Positions 24,315 to 34,410 are shown, counted from the stretch's first letter. The stretch is DNA of 64,000 nt from Chloroflexota bacterium (GCA_026707585.1 JAPOWQ010000033.1:1-64000); one strand, 5' to 3'. Numbers and translations are program-made. Notes: generated from the letters alone by a model not told the origin.

Positions 24315-25610
24315 TCACAGGGGACGGACGTGACCGTCGCCCAGCACGACCCACTTGTACGTCGTCATTTCGCGCAGCCCCATCGGACCACGCGCGTGCA
24401 GCTTCTGGGTGCTGATACCGACTTCCGCCCCCAGGCCAAACTCACCGCCGTCGGTGAACTGCGTGGACGCGTTGACGTACACAGCCGCTGCATCCACCTC
24501 ATCGGTGAAACGACGCGCGTTGCCGTGCGAATTCGTCACGATCGCTTCGGAGTGCCCGCCGCCGTGCCGGCGAATGTGAGCGATCGCGTCGTCCATGCCA
24601 TCGACCACCGCAACCGACATCCGTAGCGACAGCCACTCGGTATCGAAATCATCCTCGCCAAGTCGCGCAACCAGCGCGTTGTCGTCAAGGAGCCCGCCGA
24701 CTTCGGAGTCGGCGTGAAGTTCTACGCCACGCTCCGCCAACTCGCGCGAGACCAATGGCAGAAACGTTACGGCCTCACTCCGGTGCACCAGTAGCGTGTC
24801 CAGCGCATTGCAGATCGAAGGGCGACGCGTCTTGGCGTTCACCACGATCCGCTGCGCCATTTCAAGGTCGGCGCCCGCGTCCACAAACGTATGGCAGACG
24901 CCCCAGCCTGTTTCGATAACCGGGATTGTGGCCGTCTCAGTCACGAAATCGATGAGCCCTCCGCCGCCGCGGGGCACGATCACGTCAATGTGCTCGCGAT
25001 CTCGCAGCAAGTCGTTGAGCAGGGCACGATCCGGATCGTCGATCAGCTGCACGGCAGCCGGCGGCGCTCCGGCCATCTCCGCCGCATCGGCAATCACGCC
25101 GGCCAGCGCGATATTGCTGTGAAGCGCCTCTTTCCCGCCGCGCAAAATCACGGCGTTGCCCGCCTTGAGACAGAGCGCTGATATATCTACGGTCACATTG
25201 GGACGAGCTTCGAAGATCACCGCCACGACCCCAAGCGGAACGCGTCGTCGGCCGACTTCAAGCCCATTCCCAACTCGCCGCGCGTCTTCCACGCTGCCGA
25301 CCGGATCCGCCAGACCAATGACGGTTCCAACCGAGGAGGCAATGTCCGCAAGCCGCTCCGGCGTGAGCGTGAGCCGGTCGATCATCGCGTCGGTGATCCC
25401 CGCCTCCCGGGCCGCCCGAATGTCGACCTGGTTCGCGTCGAGGATTTCGTCGGAACGCGCGGTCAGCGCCTCGGCCATCGCAAACAGGATCTCGTTCTTG
25501 GCGCCGGTCGACAGCGTCGCCAGAAGCCGGGCGGCCTCGCGCGCAGCGGCACCGATGGCCGGGAGATCCACGGATGGTCGGGTCGGCGTAGCTGTGGTCA
25601 TTTGGCTCAC
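24315..25610 (-). CDS. proA: Gamma-glutamyl phosphate reductase
   Basis: Second enzyme of proline synthesis, reducing gamma-glutamyl phosphate to glutamate semialdehyde with NADPH. The 431 aa carry AAREAARLLATLSTGAKNEI near the N-terminus, VPLGVVAVIFEARPNVTVDI, LKAGNAVILRGGKEALHSN, DVIVPRGGGGLIDFV, the catalytic-Cys region VVNAKTRRPSICNALDTLLV and GEFGLGAEVGISTQKLHARGP. All key features of the ProA/ALDH fold are present. It overlaps proB by 4 bp (ATGA), so proB-proA is one translationally coupled operon. Confidence 0.96.
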   Translation of the reverse strand: MSQMTTATPTRPSVDLPAIGAAAREAARLLATLSTGAKNEILFAMAEALTARSDEILDANQVDIRAAREAGITDAMIDRLTLTPERLADIASSVGTVIGLADPVGSVEDARRVGNGLEVGRRRVPLGVVAVIFEARPNVTVDISALCLKAGNAVILRGGKEALHSNIALAGVIADAAEMAGAPPAAVQLIDDPDRALLNDLLRDREHIDVIVPRGGGGLIDFVTETATIPVIETGWGVCHTFVDAGADLEMAQRIVVNAKTRRPSICNALDTLLVHRSEAVTFLPLVSRELAERGVELHADSEVGGLLDDNALVARLGEDDFDTEWLSLRMSVAVVDGMDDAIAHIRRHGGGHSEAIVTNSHGNARRFTDEVDAAAVYVNASTQFTDGGEFGLGAEVGISTQKLHARGPMGLREMTTYKWVVLGDGHVRPL

Positions 25611-26725
25611 TCAGCGTCGCGGTCGATCAGGACCAGGTTATTGCGATGAACCGCCTCGTCACCGCTCGAGGCCCCGAGGATAGCGCCGATCGCCGTTGAC
25701 GGCTGTCCGCGAATTCGAGCCAGGTCGCCGGAGGCGTAGTTCACGAGTCCTCGGGCAAAGACGGTGCCCCGGGAATCGCTGAGGCTCACCAGGTCGCCAC
25801 GCTCGAACGCGCCCTCTACCCGTGTAATCCCGGCAGGAAGCAAGCTGCTGCCATTGCTGACCAGTGCGCGACGAGCACCGTCGTCCACGACAATCGAGCC
25901 ACGTTGCGCCACGCTCGAGCTCAGCCAGCGGGCACGGCTTGAACGCCGAGGCCCCTGGCTGGCAAATCGTGTGCCCAGGCGTTCGCCCGCTTCAAGTCGC
26001 ACGATGACATCTGGTTCGTCACCACCCGCGATCACGACGTCAACGCCATCGGCGGACGCCTCCAGCGCCGCTTGCAGCTTGGAGCGCATGCCACCCAGAC
26101 CGCCATGCGAGGCGCCGCCCGCAATACGCTCGAGTTCGGTGCGCGAGAGCGCGCCAGCGTCCGGAATCAACTCAGCCGACGAATCGTCCTCCGGATCCGC
26201 CGTATACAGGCCAGCCGTGCGCGAAAGGACATAGAGTCGGTCGGCGCCAATCAGTTTGGCAATCAGCACCGACAGCCGGTCATTGTCCCCAAACCGCAAC
26301 TCCTCGGTCGCCACCACGTCGTTCTCGTTGGCAATGGGCACGACACCTGCATCAAACAAGCCGGTCAGCGCATTGCGCGCATTCAGGTAACCCGTTCGGT
26401 TATGCAAATCGGCTCTCGACAAGAGAGCCTGCGCCACAGTCATCCCCTGCTCCGCAAAGCACTCCGAATATTGAGCCATCAGAGGCGCCTGGCCGATTGC
26501 CGCCAGCACTTGTCGGGTTACCAGGGCGTCGCCGGCAAGTGCGACGATCGACCGCCCGACCGCCACCGCGCCAGACGTGACCAACGCCACCTGCGTTTCC
26601 TGTGCGCGGATGCACGCAATCTGCCGCGCCATGTTGGCGACAAACTCGTGATTGACCCCGGATTCGCCAGCCAGCAGGCGAGTCCCACACTTCACCACGA
26701 TGCGGCGCGAAGCGTGCGGCGTCAC
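25607..26725 (-). CDS. proB: Glutamate 5-kinase with PUA domain
   Basis: Phosphorylates glutamate in the first step of proline synthesis. The amino-acid kinase domain shows RRIVVKCGTRLLAG, VALVTSGAVAVGRSI, GYLNARNALTGLFDAGVVPI, NENDVVATEELRFGDNDRLS, GLYTADPE and GGMRSKLQAALEA; a C-terminal PUA domain begins near SIVVDDGARRALVSNGSSLL. GTG at 26725 is chosen because AAGGAG lies 7 nt upstream and gives the usual 372 aa; a frame from 26911 would add 62 unrelated residues and overlap the divergent EF-G gene. It is first in the proBA operon. Confidence 0.95.
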   Translation of the reverse strand: MTPHASRRIVVKCGTRLLAGESGVNHEFVANMARQIACIRAQETQVALVTSGAVAVGRSIVALAGDALVTRQVLAAIGQAPLMAQYSECFAEQGMTVAQALLSRADLHNRTGYLNARNALTGLFDAGVVPIANENDVVATEELRFGDNDRLSVLIAKLIGADRLYVLSRTAGLYTADPEDDSSAELIPDAGALSRTELERIAGGASHGGLGGMRSKLQAALEASADGVDVVIAGGDEPDVIVRLEAGERLGTRFASQGPRRSSRARWLSSSVAQRGSIVVDDGARRALVSNGSSLLPAGITRVEGAFERGDLVSLSDSRGTVFARGLVNYASGDLARIRGQPSTAIGAILGASSGDEAVHRNNLVLIDRDAE

Positions 26726-26780
26726 CGCGCGGCTCCTTGGCAATCTAAGCGGCAGGGGAGAGATTGTAAGCCGACAACTG

Positions 26781-26809
26781 CCGACCTCACCCGGACTCGC
26801 GCCTATAAT
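26781..26809 (+). promoter_or_regulatory. Candidate promoter of the EF-G-like gene
   Basis: A perfect TATAAT at 26804-26809 is preceded at 17 bp by CCGACC (26781-26786), a weak -35. It lies in the 125-bp divergent gap between proB and the EF-G-like gene, about 35-40 bp before the expected start of translation. Confidence 0.5.
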
Positions 26810-26850
26810 GACGCCCCGCGGCTCTGGCGCCTGTTGCCGCATGGCCGCAG

Positions 26851-28929
26851 ATGAGCGAGACGATGGATCGATACGACACGGAAAGCATTCGAAACGTAGC
26901 CCTCGTCGCACATAGCGGCGCGGGCAAGACCTCGCTGGCCGAGGCGCTGTACTACGTCACCGGCAAGGCCACGCGCCTGGGCCGGGTCGAAGAACACAAC
27001 ACCATCTCCGACTATGACCCGGACGAGCACGAACGCGGTATGTCGATCAATCTGGCCGCCGTGGCCTGCGAGTGGAACGGGTCTAAGGTCAACGTGATCG
27101 ACACACCGGGATACGCCGACTTTGTTGGCGAGGTGATCTCGGGCCTCAATGCGACGGATGCCGCGGCGGTGCTCGTGGACGCCACCGCGGGTATTGAAGT
27201 CGGAACCGAAATCGTGTGGCGCCTGGCCTCCGACCTGAACCGCCCGCGCCTATTGATCGTCAGCCGCGTGGACCGGGACAACGCCGACACCGAGTCGGTT
27301 GTCGACGACCTGCGAGAGCGCTTCGGCGCGAATGTCGCGCCGATCCAAGTTCCGATTGGTGACGGGCCCGAATTCCGGGGCATTGTGGACCTCTTGGACG
27401 GAAAGGCTCGCGTCTTCGGCCCGAACGGGTCGTCGGTCGAAGACACACCGGATGAGCTTGCGGACACCGTGGAAGACGCTCGCGAGCAACTGGTTGAAGC
27501 GGTGGCATCCACCGACGACGAACTCCTCGAGCAATACCTGGAAGGCGAGGATTTGCCGCGCGCCGACCTGGAACGCGCTTTGCGAAGCGGGATAGCCGAG
27601 GGAAGTATCTTCCCGGTTCTGTTTACCGCGGCGACCGACCTCAAGGGAGTGCGGGAGACGCTCGAGGCGCTGGCGACCCTGGCGCCTTCGCCGGCCGAAG
27701 GACTCGACACCCTAATGGATGGCAACGCGCCGCCACTTGATGGACCAGTCGTTGCCCAGGTCTTCAAGACGCTGGCCGATCCATTTGTCGGCAAGGTCTC
27801 GATGTTCCGCGTCTTTGCTGGCCGGATTGATGGCGACGCTCAACTTGTGGACCAGCGCACCGGCGAGACCGAGCGACTGGCAAATATCCAATTCGCGACG
27901 GGGAAGGAAGGAACGCCGGCCCGCCAGATTGCTGCTGGGGACATCGGCTTCGTCACCAAGCTTGACGGCGTGACGACCGGCGACACGTTGACGGCCGACG
28001 CGAAGGCCGTCAGCCTGCCACCGTTTGCCATGCCGATGCCTTTGTTCGAGGCGTCGATCACCCCAGAGACCACCGCCGACCTGGACAAGATGGGAACGGC
28101 GCTTGCTCGCCTCGTGGAGGAAGACCCCTCGCTGCAGACGTACCGAAACGACGAGACGTCGGAGACGATCCTTGCCGGATTGGGCGAGTCACATGTGCGC
28201 ATCAGCCTCGAACGAGCGCGCCGCAAGTTCGGCGTCGGGTTGCAGGCGGACGTTCCCCGGGTAGCCTATCGCGAGACCATTCGCAGATCCGTCAACGCCC
28301 ACGGCCGCCACAAGCGGCAGTCGGGCGGCCATGGCCAGTTCGGCGATGTTCACGTAGAGTTTTCACCGCTCCCGCGCGGCTCGGGCTTCGAATTCGAAGA
28401 CCGTGTCGTAGGCGGGCGGGTCCCGCGCCAGTACATTCCGGCCGTGGAGAAGGGGCTCGTCGAAACGATCAACCGCGGCCTGCTGGCGGGCTATCCCGTG
28501 GTAGACCTCAAGGCCGCGCTGTTTGACGGGCAGTACCACTCGGTCGACTCATCGGACGAGTCATTCCGCATCGCGGCGCGGCTGGCCTACGAGGACGGCA
28601 TTCCCAATGCGGGCCCGGTCATCCTGGAGCCCATTCTCAAGCTCGAAATCCTGATTCCCGATGTCAACACCGGCGACGTGATCGGCGACATCAGTTCGAA
28701 GCGCGGACACGTGCTCGGCATGGCGCCGGCCGAGGGCGAGCCCGGATGCTCGATCGTCGAGGTGGAAGCACCGGAGGCCGAGGTCCAGCGCTACGCAACG
28801 GATCTGCGCTCCATTACCCAGGGGCGCGGCCGCTTCACGCGCGAGTTCGTGCGCTATGAGGAAGCGCCGCCGAACATCCAGGAGCAGATCATCGCCATGG
28901 CGGCGCGAAAGCGAGAGGGGTCCGGCTAA
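26851..28929 (+). CDS. EF-G-like translational GTPase (EF-G2 type)
   Basis: A 692-aa GTPase with the full EF-G domain order. The P-loop is VAHSGAGKTSLAEALYYVTG; the switch II motif reads DTPGYADF where canonical EF-G has DTPGHVDF, and the guanine-specificity motif reads SRVD in place of NKxD. Domain IV is present (HGRHKRQSGGHGQFGDVHVEF). This combination matches the EF-G2/'EF-G-like' paralogues rather than the housekeeping FusA. Such paralogues may act in ribosome recycling, specialised translocation or stress. The ATG at 26863 (MDRYDTESIRNVALVAHSG) agrees better with family N-termini than 26851. It is divergent from proB with its own promoter and is followed by an M42 peptidase after 27 bp. 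Confidence 0.85.
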   Translation: MSETMDRYDTESIRNVALVAHSGAGKTSLAEALYYVTGKATRLGRVEEHNTISDYDPDEHERGMSINLAAVACEWNGSKVNVIDTPGYADFVGEVISGLNATDAAAVLVDATAGIEVGTEIVWRLASDLNRPRLLIVSRVDRDNADTESVVDDLRERFGANVAPIQVPIGDGPEFRGIVDLLDGKARVFGPNGSSVEDTPDELADTVEDAREQLVEAVASTDDELLEQYLEGEDLPRADLERALRSGIAEGSIFPVLFTAATDLKGVRETLEALATLAPSPAEGLDTLMDGNAPPLDGPVVAQVFKTLADPFVGKVSMFRVFAGRIDGDAQLVDQRTGETERLANIQFATGKEGTPARQIAAGDIGFVTKLDGVTTGDTLTADAKAVSLPPFAMPMPLFEASITPETTADLDKMGTALARLVEEDPSLQTYRNDETSETILAGLGESHVRISLERARRKFGVGLQADVPRVAYRETIRRSVNAHGRHKRQSGGHGQFGDVHVEFSPLPRGSGFEFEDRVVGGRVPRQYIPAVEKGLVETINRGLLAGYPVVDLKAALFDGQYHSVDSSDESFRIAARLAYEDGIPNAGPVILEPILKLEILIPDVNTGDVIGDISSKRGHVLGMAPAEGEPGCSIVEVEAPEAEVQRYATDLRSITQGRGRFTREFVRYEEAPPNIQEQIIAMAARKREGSG

Positions 28930-28956
28930 GGGGCCACGGCCCGTAAGCCTGCTCAA

Positions 28957-30015
28957 ATGAACGCTCCCGAACGCGAATTCCTGAATGCGCTCGTTGAGGC
29001 GCCAAGTCCGTCGGGTTACGAACAACCGGTGCGTCGTGTCTACCACGACTACACCGAAGGTTTCGCCGACGCCGTCCGCTCGGACGTGCATGGCAACGTT
29101 ATCGCCACTCGCAATCCCCAAGGCAGCCCGCGTGTCATGTTCGCCGGGCACTGCGACGAACTGGGGTTCCAGGTCAACTACATCACGAGCGAAGGCTTCA
29201 TCTACTTCAACACGATCGGCGGGCATGACGCCGGCGTCATTCCGGGCCGCCGAGTAGTAGTCCACACGCGAAACGGTCCTGTCGCCGGGGTGACAGGGCG
29301 ACGGGCCATTCACCTCACGCCCCAGAGTGATCGGGGCAAACCGGCTAAGGTCGAGGACATCTGGATCGACATCGCGGTTGCCGACAAGGACGAGGCGCTC
29401 GGCCTGGTTCAGATTGGCGACCCGATCACCTACGACGTGGGCATACAGGACCTGCGCAACGGCGTAGTGGCCGGGCGCGCACTGGATAACAAGGTCGGCG
29501 CCTGGGTAGTCGGCGAGGCGCTGCGCCGAATCGACGGCGCGCAGTTGCAGGCTTCGGTCCACGCCGTGGCCACGGTCCAGGAAGAGATTGGCCTGCGCGG
29601 CGCGGAAACAAGCGCGTTCGGCATCAATCCACTGGTGGCGGTTGCGGTGGACGTAACGCACGCGACCGATCATCCGAACGTCGACAAGAAGACGGCCGGC
29701 GACGTGACGCTGGGCGGCGGTCCCACCATTTCGCGCGGGCCGAACTTCAACCCCGTGGTCGTCGAGAAGCTAGTGGAAGCCGCGGAGGCCCTGGACATGC
29801 CGGTCCAGATGGAAGCGGCCGGCCGCGGAACCGGAACAGACGCAAACGCCATCCAGTTGACGCGGGCCGGCGTGGCGACCGGGCTCATCAGCGTGCCGCT
29901 GCGCTACATGCACACGCCGTCCGAAATCGTGGCGCTGTCCGACGCCGACGCAGCCGCCACGCTACTGGCCGAGTTTGCGAACCGAATCTCGGCCGACGCC
30001 GACTTCACACCCTAA
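28957..30015 (+). CDS. M42 family metallopeptidase
   Basis: A 352-aa dinuclear-metal aminopeptidase of the M42 (TET/FrvX/cellulase M-like) family. Metal and catalytic residues sit in VMFAGHCDELGFQV (His, Asp), GRALDNKVGAWVVGEAL (bridging Asp), HAVATVQEEIGLRGAET (catalytic Glu and metal Glu), AVAVDVTHATDHP and the late His in ISVPLRYMHTPSEIV. Family members form tetrahedral dodecamers that trim short peptides in the cytosol. The gene starts 27 bp after the EF-G-like gene and may be co-transcribed. The substrate side chain preference cannot be read. Confidence 0.92.
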   Translation: MNAPEREFLNALVEAPSPSGYEQPVRRVYHDYTEGFADAVRSDVHGNVIATRNPQGSPRVMFAGHCDELGFQVNYITSEGFIYFNTIGGHDAGVIPGRRVVVHTRNGPVAGVTGRRAIHLTPQSDRGKPAKVEDIWIDIAVADKDEALGLVQIGDPITYDVGIQDLRNGVVAGRALDNKVGAWVVGEALRRIDGAQLQASVHAVATVQEEIGLRGAETSAFGINPLVAVAVDVTHATDHPNVDKKTAGDVTLGGGPTISRGPNFNPVVVEKLVEAAEALDMPVQMEAAGRGTGTDANAIQLTRAGVATGLISVPLRYMHTPSEIVALSDADAAATLLAEFANRISADADFTP

Positions 30016-30064
30016 GCGCGTCCGACCCGACGCACGCCGCTAATCGCCGACCTCAGTTAGGCGC

Positions 30065-33037
30065 CTAGGCGGCAGGCGTGCGAACGATGTGAGCAGGCAC
30101 ATCCTGCACGGCGCGCTCGGCCCAGAACGGATCGGCGGTGAACAGAAAGACCTGCCGGTCCCCTGGCATATCGGCCAAGGCCGCCAGGCCGCTGGTGGTA
30201 CGTCCCGGATCCCAGTTGACGAACATCTCGTCCAGGAACAGCGGCAGCGGTTCGTCGCCCTCCACGAGATCAACCATGGCCAGCCGCAACGCGAAGTAAA
30301 TCTGTTGAATCGTTCCGCGGCTCAGCGGCGTATCCACATCCTGCGGAAAGTCCTCACCGGTCCGGCGAACTTGAAGCTTGACGTCTCCGGTCGAGGCGTC
30401 ATCGACGGTCAGCAAGTCATATCGTCCGCCCGTGAAACGGCGCAAGTGCCCGCCGGCGGCCTGCAGTAGCGGCGCCTGGTATCGCTCGCGGTACGAGTGC
30501 TCGGCCATCAGAACTACCTGTCGCAATAGCGCCAGACGGTCATGTTCCCGCCGCACAAAGTTCAGCTGCTCTTCGGCGGCCTGAATGGCGCCCATGATGT
30601 GCGCCGGTCCCGGCTCGCTGGTCAGCCGGTCGCGTTCGGTCGTCAACTGGCCCTTCTCGGCGGCGAGCTCCTGTCCCGCTGCCCGCAAATCCTCGGCTCG
30701 AAGGCGATGTTCAACTCGTTCGGCGTCGCTCAGGCCAACAGACTCCCCGGCGACGACGAGTCGCTCCGCCTCCGTAACACGCTCTCGCCATCCCGGTGTC
30801 TCGCGTTCAAGATCGGCCAGGATCCGGCTCGCCTCGGCCCGGAGCTCCGAGGCCTGCCGCAACCTATCAAGTCCCACCAGCGGCTCGGCGCCATCCGGGT
30901 CAAGTGTGGCAAACGACGTGTCTAGGTGCTCGAGTTCGAGCGTTGCGGTATCGCGTTCTTGATTGCAGGTCTCGAAACGTTGGCGAAGCTCACTGAGTTC
31001 CGCCGCGGCCGCGGCCGCGGTTCGCTCGGCTTCCAGTGCTTCGCCAAGCGCGCGCCGTGCGGCCGGGGATGACTCGAAGGGATCGGCTGGCAGTTCGATC
31101 TGGAGGGTCTGGCGCAAGCGTTCAACCTCACCGCGCCAGGTCGCCAGCCGCCCCGCCACATCATCTCGGTTGCGCGTGAGACGGCGCGTGTCCTGGATCG
31201 TCTGGCGCATCTCTTCCAGATCCCGAGCCAGACCATCCGACGGCGCCTCGCGGTGGATCGGAGCCACCGGTACGTTGGCGATCACGCCGAGAAAATCGGC
31301 GCGAGCATTGTGGTAGGCGGCCTCGGCGGCCTGCGCCGCTTCTCGGGCCGCCGATTCGGTCTCCTGCATCCGCACAAGCCGCTCGGCATCCAACTCCCGC
31401 CGAAGCACGGCGTCGCGGGCGGTTTGCGTACGAGTGATCTCGGCTGCGATATCGATGTTGGAGTCGAGGTCCAGTTCACGGAGCCGGGCGTCCAGATCGG
31501 CAGGTGAAGACGTATTGGCTGCGCGACCCGACAAGCCGAGTACGAGCGCGACAACGAGTCCTGCCGCTCCCGCGATGGCCAGCAGAGTGCCAGGCACACC
31601 ACCAATCCCGAACCCAAGCGCGAGCAACACCACCCCGACGAGTCCCATGGCGACGAACAGTGCGAGCGGCAGGGACTGGGCCGGCGAAGAAGTCGCGGCA
31701 CGCGATCTGCGCGCTGCCTCAAGCTCGTGAAGGGTCTGGAGACGCGAATCGATCTCGGCGCTGCTGTGCGTCGCGTCGGCAGCATCGAGCGTCTGTTCAA
31801 GGCGCGTTCGCTCAGCCTCAGCCGAGCGCAGCGTGTCCGAAGCCGCTTCGAACCTGCGACGCGCCTCGGTGGAGGCGCTGAGCCGTCCACGTAATTCCGC
31901 GACGGATAGGCCGAGAATGGCGTTGCCGGTTTCCGAATCGACGGTTTCGGCGACCAGCGCCCGCACCGCGACTTCGCGCAGGGCGCCGTCGCGGCGCTGG
32001 ATCTCCGCGTTCATGCTGTCGATTCGATCCTGATCCGCACGGGCAAGTGCAAGCTGGCGGTCCTGGCGCTCGATCGCCACGCGCTCGTCCAACAGTCGAC
32101 GGGTCAGATCGTCGATCTCGGTTTGCTGTTCGAGGCCTTCGATCTGCCGAACGTGGGACCCGCTCGCTTCCGCAAGATCCTCAAGGCGCTCGACGAGGGC
32201 AGCGCGCCGGTCCGGTGTTTCCGCGGGTAGGAGGCCTTCCGGTACCAGGTCGTCCGCCTGGCCGCTCAACTGGCTCATGCGTGCCGCGCGCCCCACCAGA
32301 GGCGCCAGTATCGCGTCACGCTCCAGGGCCAGCTCGATGCCTTGCAACTCGCGAGTGCTGTCGGCGAGCTCCGCCCCGATGTGCTCGAGGCGCTCGTCAG
32401 CTGCCTCAATCTGCGCTCGCCGCTGGGCAGCCTCGCGCAATCCGTCCCGCAAGCTCCTGATCTCGGCGGCGATCTCACGAGCCTCTGGCCGGCCGCGGCG
32501 GTCAGGTCGCCAGAGACGCCGGCGCTCGGTGTCGAGCTCGCTCACGACCTCCCGCGACGGACGCAGGAAGTCAAATGAACTGCCGCCCAGCACACGGTCC
32601 TGGACGTGTTGCCAGGCCCGGGAATCGAGCCCAAGCGCTTCTTCCTGGGTCAACGCGTAGACGTTCTTGAATACGTCGCGGGTCATCAGGCCAACGGAAG
32701 GAATCGGGCGATTGGCCAGCCGCTCCTCGCCGCGAGGACGAATGACGCGACCCTCAGGTCGTGAGGTAAGCCTGCGCGCGATTCGAATCTGCTCACCGCC
32801 GAGCAGTTCCACGTCGAGCCGCCCGTCAAGAAAGCGACCGTCCCAGGGCCGATAGGGATGCGCCTCGGCCCTGGCGGGCGAGAAGCCAAATAGGGCGCTG
32901 GCAAAAAACTCGAACAGGGCGCTCTTGCCGGACTCGTTGGGCCCCAGCACCACAACGACGTCGTTTTCCGCCAGGTCCGTCACGGTCCATTGGTCTATCG
33001 GTCCGAAGGCACCGATCAACCAGCCGTCGATCCTCAC
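30065..33037 (-). CDS. yhaN: YhaN-type SMC-like ATPase with membrane hairpin in its coiled coil
   Basis: A 990-aa protein related to SbcC/Rad50. The N-terminal lobe has Walker A VLGPNESGKSALFEF (31-45) and FGFSPARAEAHPYRPWDG typical of YhaN. Long heptad-rich segments follow, with two hydrophobic helices in the middle (LALFVAMGLVGVVLLALGFG and GTLLAIAGAAGLVVALVLGL), a hallmark of YhaN proteins. The C-terminal lobe has a signature-like LSRGTIQQIYFALRLAM and Walker B LPLFLDEMFVNWD. It overlaps the phosphoesterase gene by 4 bp (ATGA), so the two likely form an SbcDC-like nuclease complex tethered to the membrane, probably for DNA end processing or repair. Confidence 0.88.
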   Translation of the reverse strand: MRIDGWLIGAFGPIDQWTVTDLAENDVVVVLGPNESGKSALFEFFASALFGFSPARAEAHPYRPWDGRFLDGRLDVELLGGEQIRIARRLTSRPEGRVIRPRGEERLANRPIPSVGLMTRDVFKNVYALTQEEALGLDSRAWQHVQDRVLGGSSFDFLRPSREVVSELDTERRRLWRPDRRGRPEAREIAAEIRSLRDGLREAAQRRAQIEAADERLEHIGAELADSTRELQGIELALERDAILAPLVGRAARMSQLSGQADDLVPEGLLPAETPDRRAALVERLEDLAEASGSHVRQIEGLEQQTEIDDLTRRLLDERVAIERQDRQLALARADQDRIDSMNAEIQRRDGALREVAVRALVAETVDSETGNAILGLSVAELRGRLSASTEARRRFEAASDTLRSAEAERTRLEQTLDAADATHSSAEIDSRLQTLHELEAARRSRAATSSPAQSLPLALFVAMGLVGVVLLALGFGIGGVPGTLLAIAGAAGLVVALVLGLSGRAANTSSPADLDARLRELDLDSNIDIAAEITRTQTARDAVLRRELDAERLVRMQETESAAREAAQAAEAAYHNARADFLGVIANVPVAPIHREAPSDGLARDLEEMRQTIQDTRRLTRNRDDVAGRLATWRGEVERLRQTLQIELPADPFESSPAARRALGEALEAERTAAAAAAELSELRQRFETCNQERDTATLELEHLDTSFATLDPDGAEPLVGLDRLRQASELRAEASRILADLERETPGWRERVTEAERLVVAGESVGLSDAERVEHRLRAEDLRAAGQELAAEKGQLTTERDRLTSEPGPAHIMGAIQAAEEQLNFVRREHDRLALLRQVVLMAEHSYRERYQAPLLQAAGGHLRRFTGGRYDLLTVDDASTGDVKLQVRRTGEDFPQDVDTPLSRGTIQQIYFALRLAMVDLVEGDEPLPLFLDEMFVNWDPGRTTSGLAALADMPGDRQVFLFTADPFWAERAVQDVPAHIVRTPAA

Positions 33038-34296
33038 GCCGAGTCGCTCCGCAAAAGACGTTCCGCCGCAGCCGCGTCAAGTCCGCTCAGCAGCCTCCGG
33101 AGGTGCGCCAGACGCTCGGCTTCTTCGGCGTGCTCGTCGTCTAGAGCCAACTCCGGCGGGGCCAGCCGGGACAAGAGCCCCTCGTCGAGGCGTGCCTGCT
33201 CAATCAGCTCCAAAGCCTCGCCTAGCACGTGCCGTTGACCCGTGTGGCGGCTCAGATCAATCGGGGGAAAGAGCCCAACATCGCGAACCTCAACATCCAG
33301 CGCGCCCAGTGACTCGCACAAGTACTCGGCCAAGCCATCGCGTTCTTCATCTTGGCGGAGTAATGCCGCCAGCGGGCACGGACCGGACAATTCCACCCGC
33401 AGGATCCACTCCTCGTTACCAGGCAGAGCATTGTCGGCTTCCCTCAGGCCATCGAAGTTCGCGCGTACGGCCGTGTGGACATCGCCGATGGCGTGGGCCT
33501 CGTCCAGGTTCGAGACCGTGAGCCGTTCCCAGCGGACAGAGGCGAGGGGGTGAAAGCGCACGCTCGGTTGTTGGGGCGGATTGAGGTCGACGACCAGGGC
33601 TCCCTTGGCGCCGGTCTCGCCGAAGTCCCGTCCCTGCAGGTTGCCCGGGTACCAGGCGGGGGAATCCTCACGCAAACGCTGGCGCTTGTGAATGTGCCCC
33701 AGCGCCCAATAGTCGTAGCCGGGATCCAGATCGGCCAGGGCCGCCGGCGCGTATACATTACCGGCCTCATCATCCGGCGCCCCCTGTGCGCCGCCCACGT
33801 CGGCGTGCAGCAGCCCAACGGCAGGTTGGGGACCCGGCGCGGGCGGGAAGGCCGCCGCGAGGTTAGTCGATTCGTGGGCTGTCTGATGCCCGGCAGCCAC
33901 CACCCAGCCGACGCGTTCACCGCCGCGACTAATGGAGATCCTTCGCGGCGTCCGAGAGCTGAGCAGGTGAAAGTTGGCGGACGGCCAGTCGATACGTGCG
34001 GCGCGGTAGTTGGCACGACCCGGGTCGTGGTTGCCAGTGGCGTACACCACCGTGACTCCGGCGCCGGTTAGCCGCCTCAACTCCCTTGTCAGCACGCGTT
34101 CGGTGGCAATGGTCAGCCACTCGTTATCAAAGAGGTCGCCGGCGATCAGCAGCGCGTCGGCACGCTCCTCAAGCGTGAGGGCAATCAGCGCGCTGAAGGC
34201 TTGACGACCCACCTCCTGAAGTCGCCGACGCAGCACCGCGTCGCGCCGGCGAAACGGCGTGTCCAGGTGGATATCTGCTGCATGGACTATTCGCAC
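33034..34296 (-). CDS. yhaO: YhaO/SbcD-like metallophosphoesterase
   Basis: A 420-aa calcineurin-type phosphoesterase, the nuclease subunit expected to work with YhaN. Motifs are RIVHAADIHLDTPF (Asp, His), ADALLIAGDLFDNEW (GDxxD), VTVVYATGNHDPGRANYRA (GNHD), VGLLHADVGG and DYWALGHIHKRQRL (GHxH). The GTG at 34296 places the first motif at the N-terminus as in the family and has GGAG 10 nt upstream; a frame from 34374 adds 26 unrelated residues. The C-terminal part (from about 290) is a capping domain. It precedes yhaN with a 4-bp overlap. Confidence 0.9.
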   Translation of the reverse strand: MRIVHAADIHLDTPFRRRDAVLRRRLQEVGRQAFSALIALTLEERADALLIAGDLFDNEWLTIATERVLTRELRRLTGAGVTVVYATGNHDPGRANYRAARIDWPSANFHLLSSRTPRRISISRGGERVGWVVAAGHQTAHESTNLAAAFPPAPGPQPAVGLLHADVGGAQGAPDDEAGNVYAPAALADLDPGYDYWALGHIHKRQRLREDSPAWYPGNLQGRDFGETGAKGALVVDLNPPQQPSVRFHPLASVRWERLTVSNLDEAHAIGDVHTAVRANFDGLREADNALPGNEEWILRVELSGPCPLAALLRQDEERDGLAEYLCESLGALDVEVRDVGLFPPIDLSRHTGQRHVLGEALELIEQARLDEGLLSRLAPPELALDDEHAEEAERLAHLRRLLSGLDAAAAERLLRSDSA

Positions 34297-34410
34297 CGGG
34301 ACAACGCTCCAAACACGACTGCATACGGCGACGCAGTGAACCAGCGACGTTCCAGGCGCGAGGTCATATGGCACAACGCCGCCCGATTCCTCACCACCCC
34401 AAGCTCCCGG

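Noticed and set aside
28561-29673. 370-codon minus-strand frame across the EF-G and M42 genes
   Set aside because: Antisense to two genes with clear family motifs; spans their gap without its own signals.
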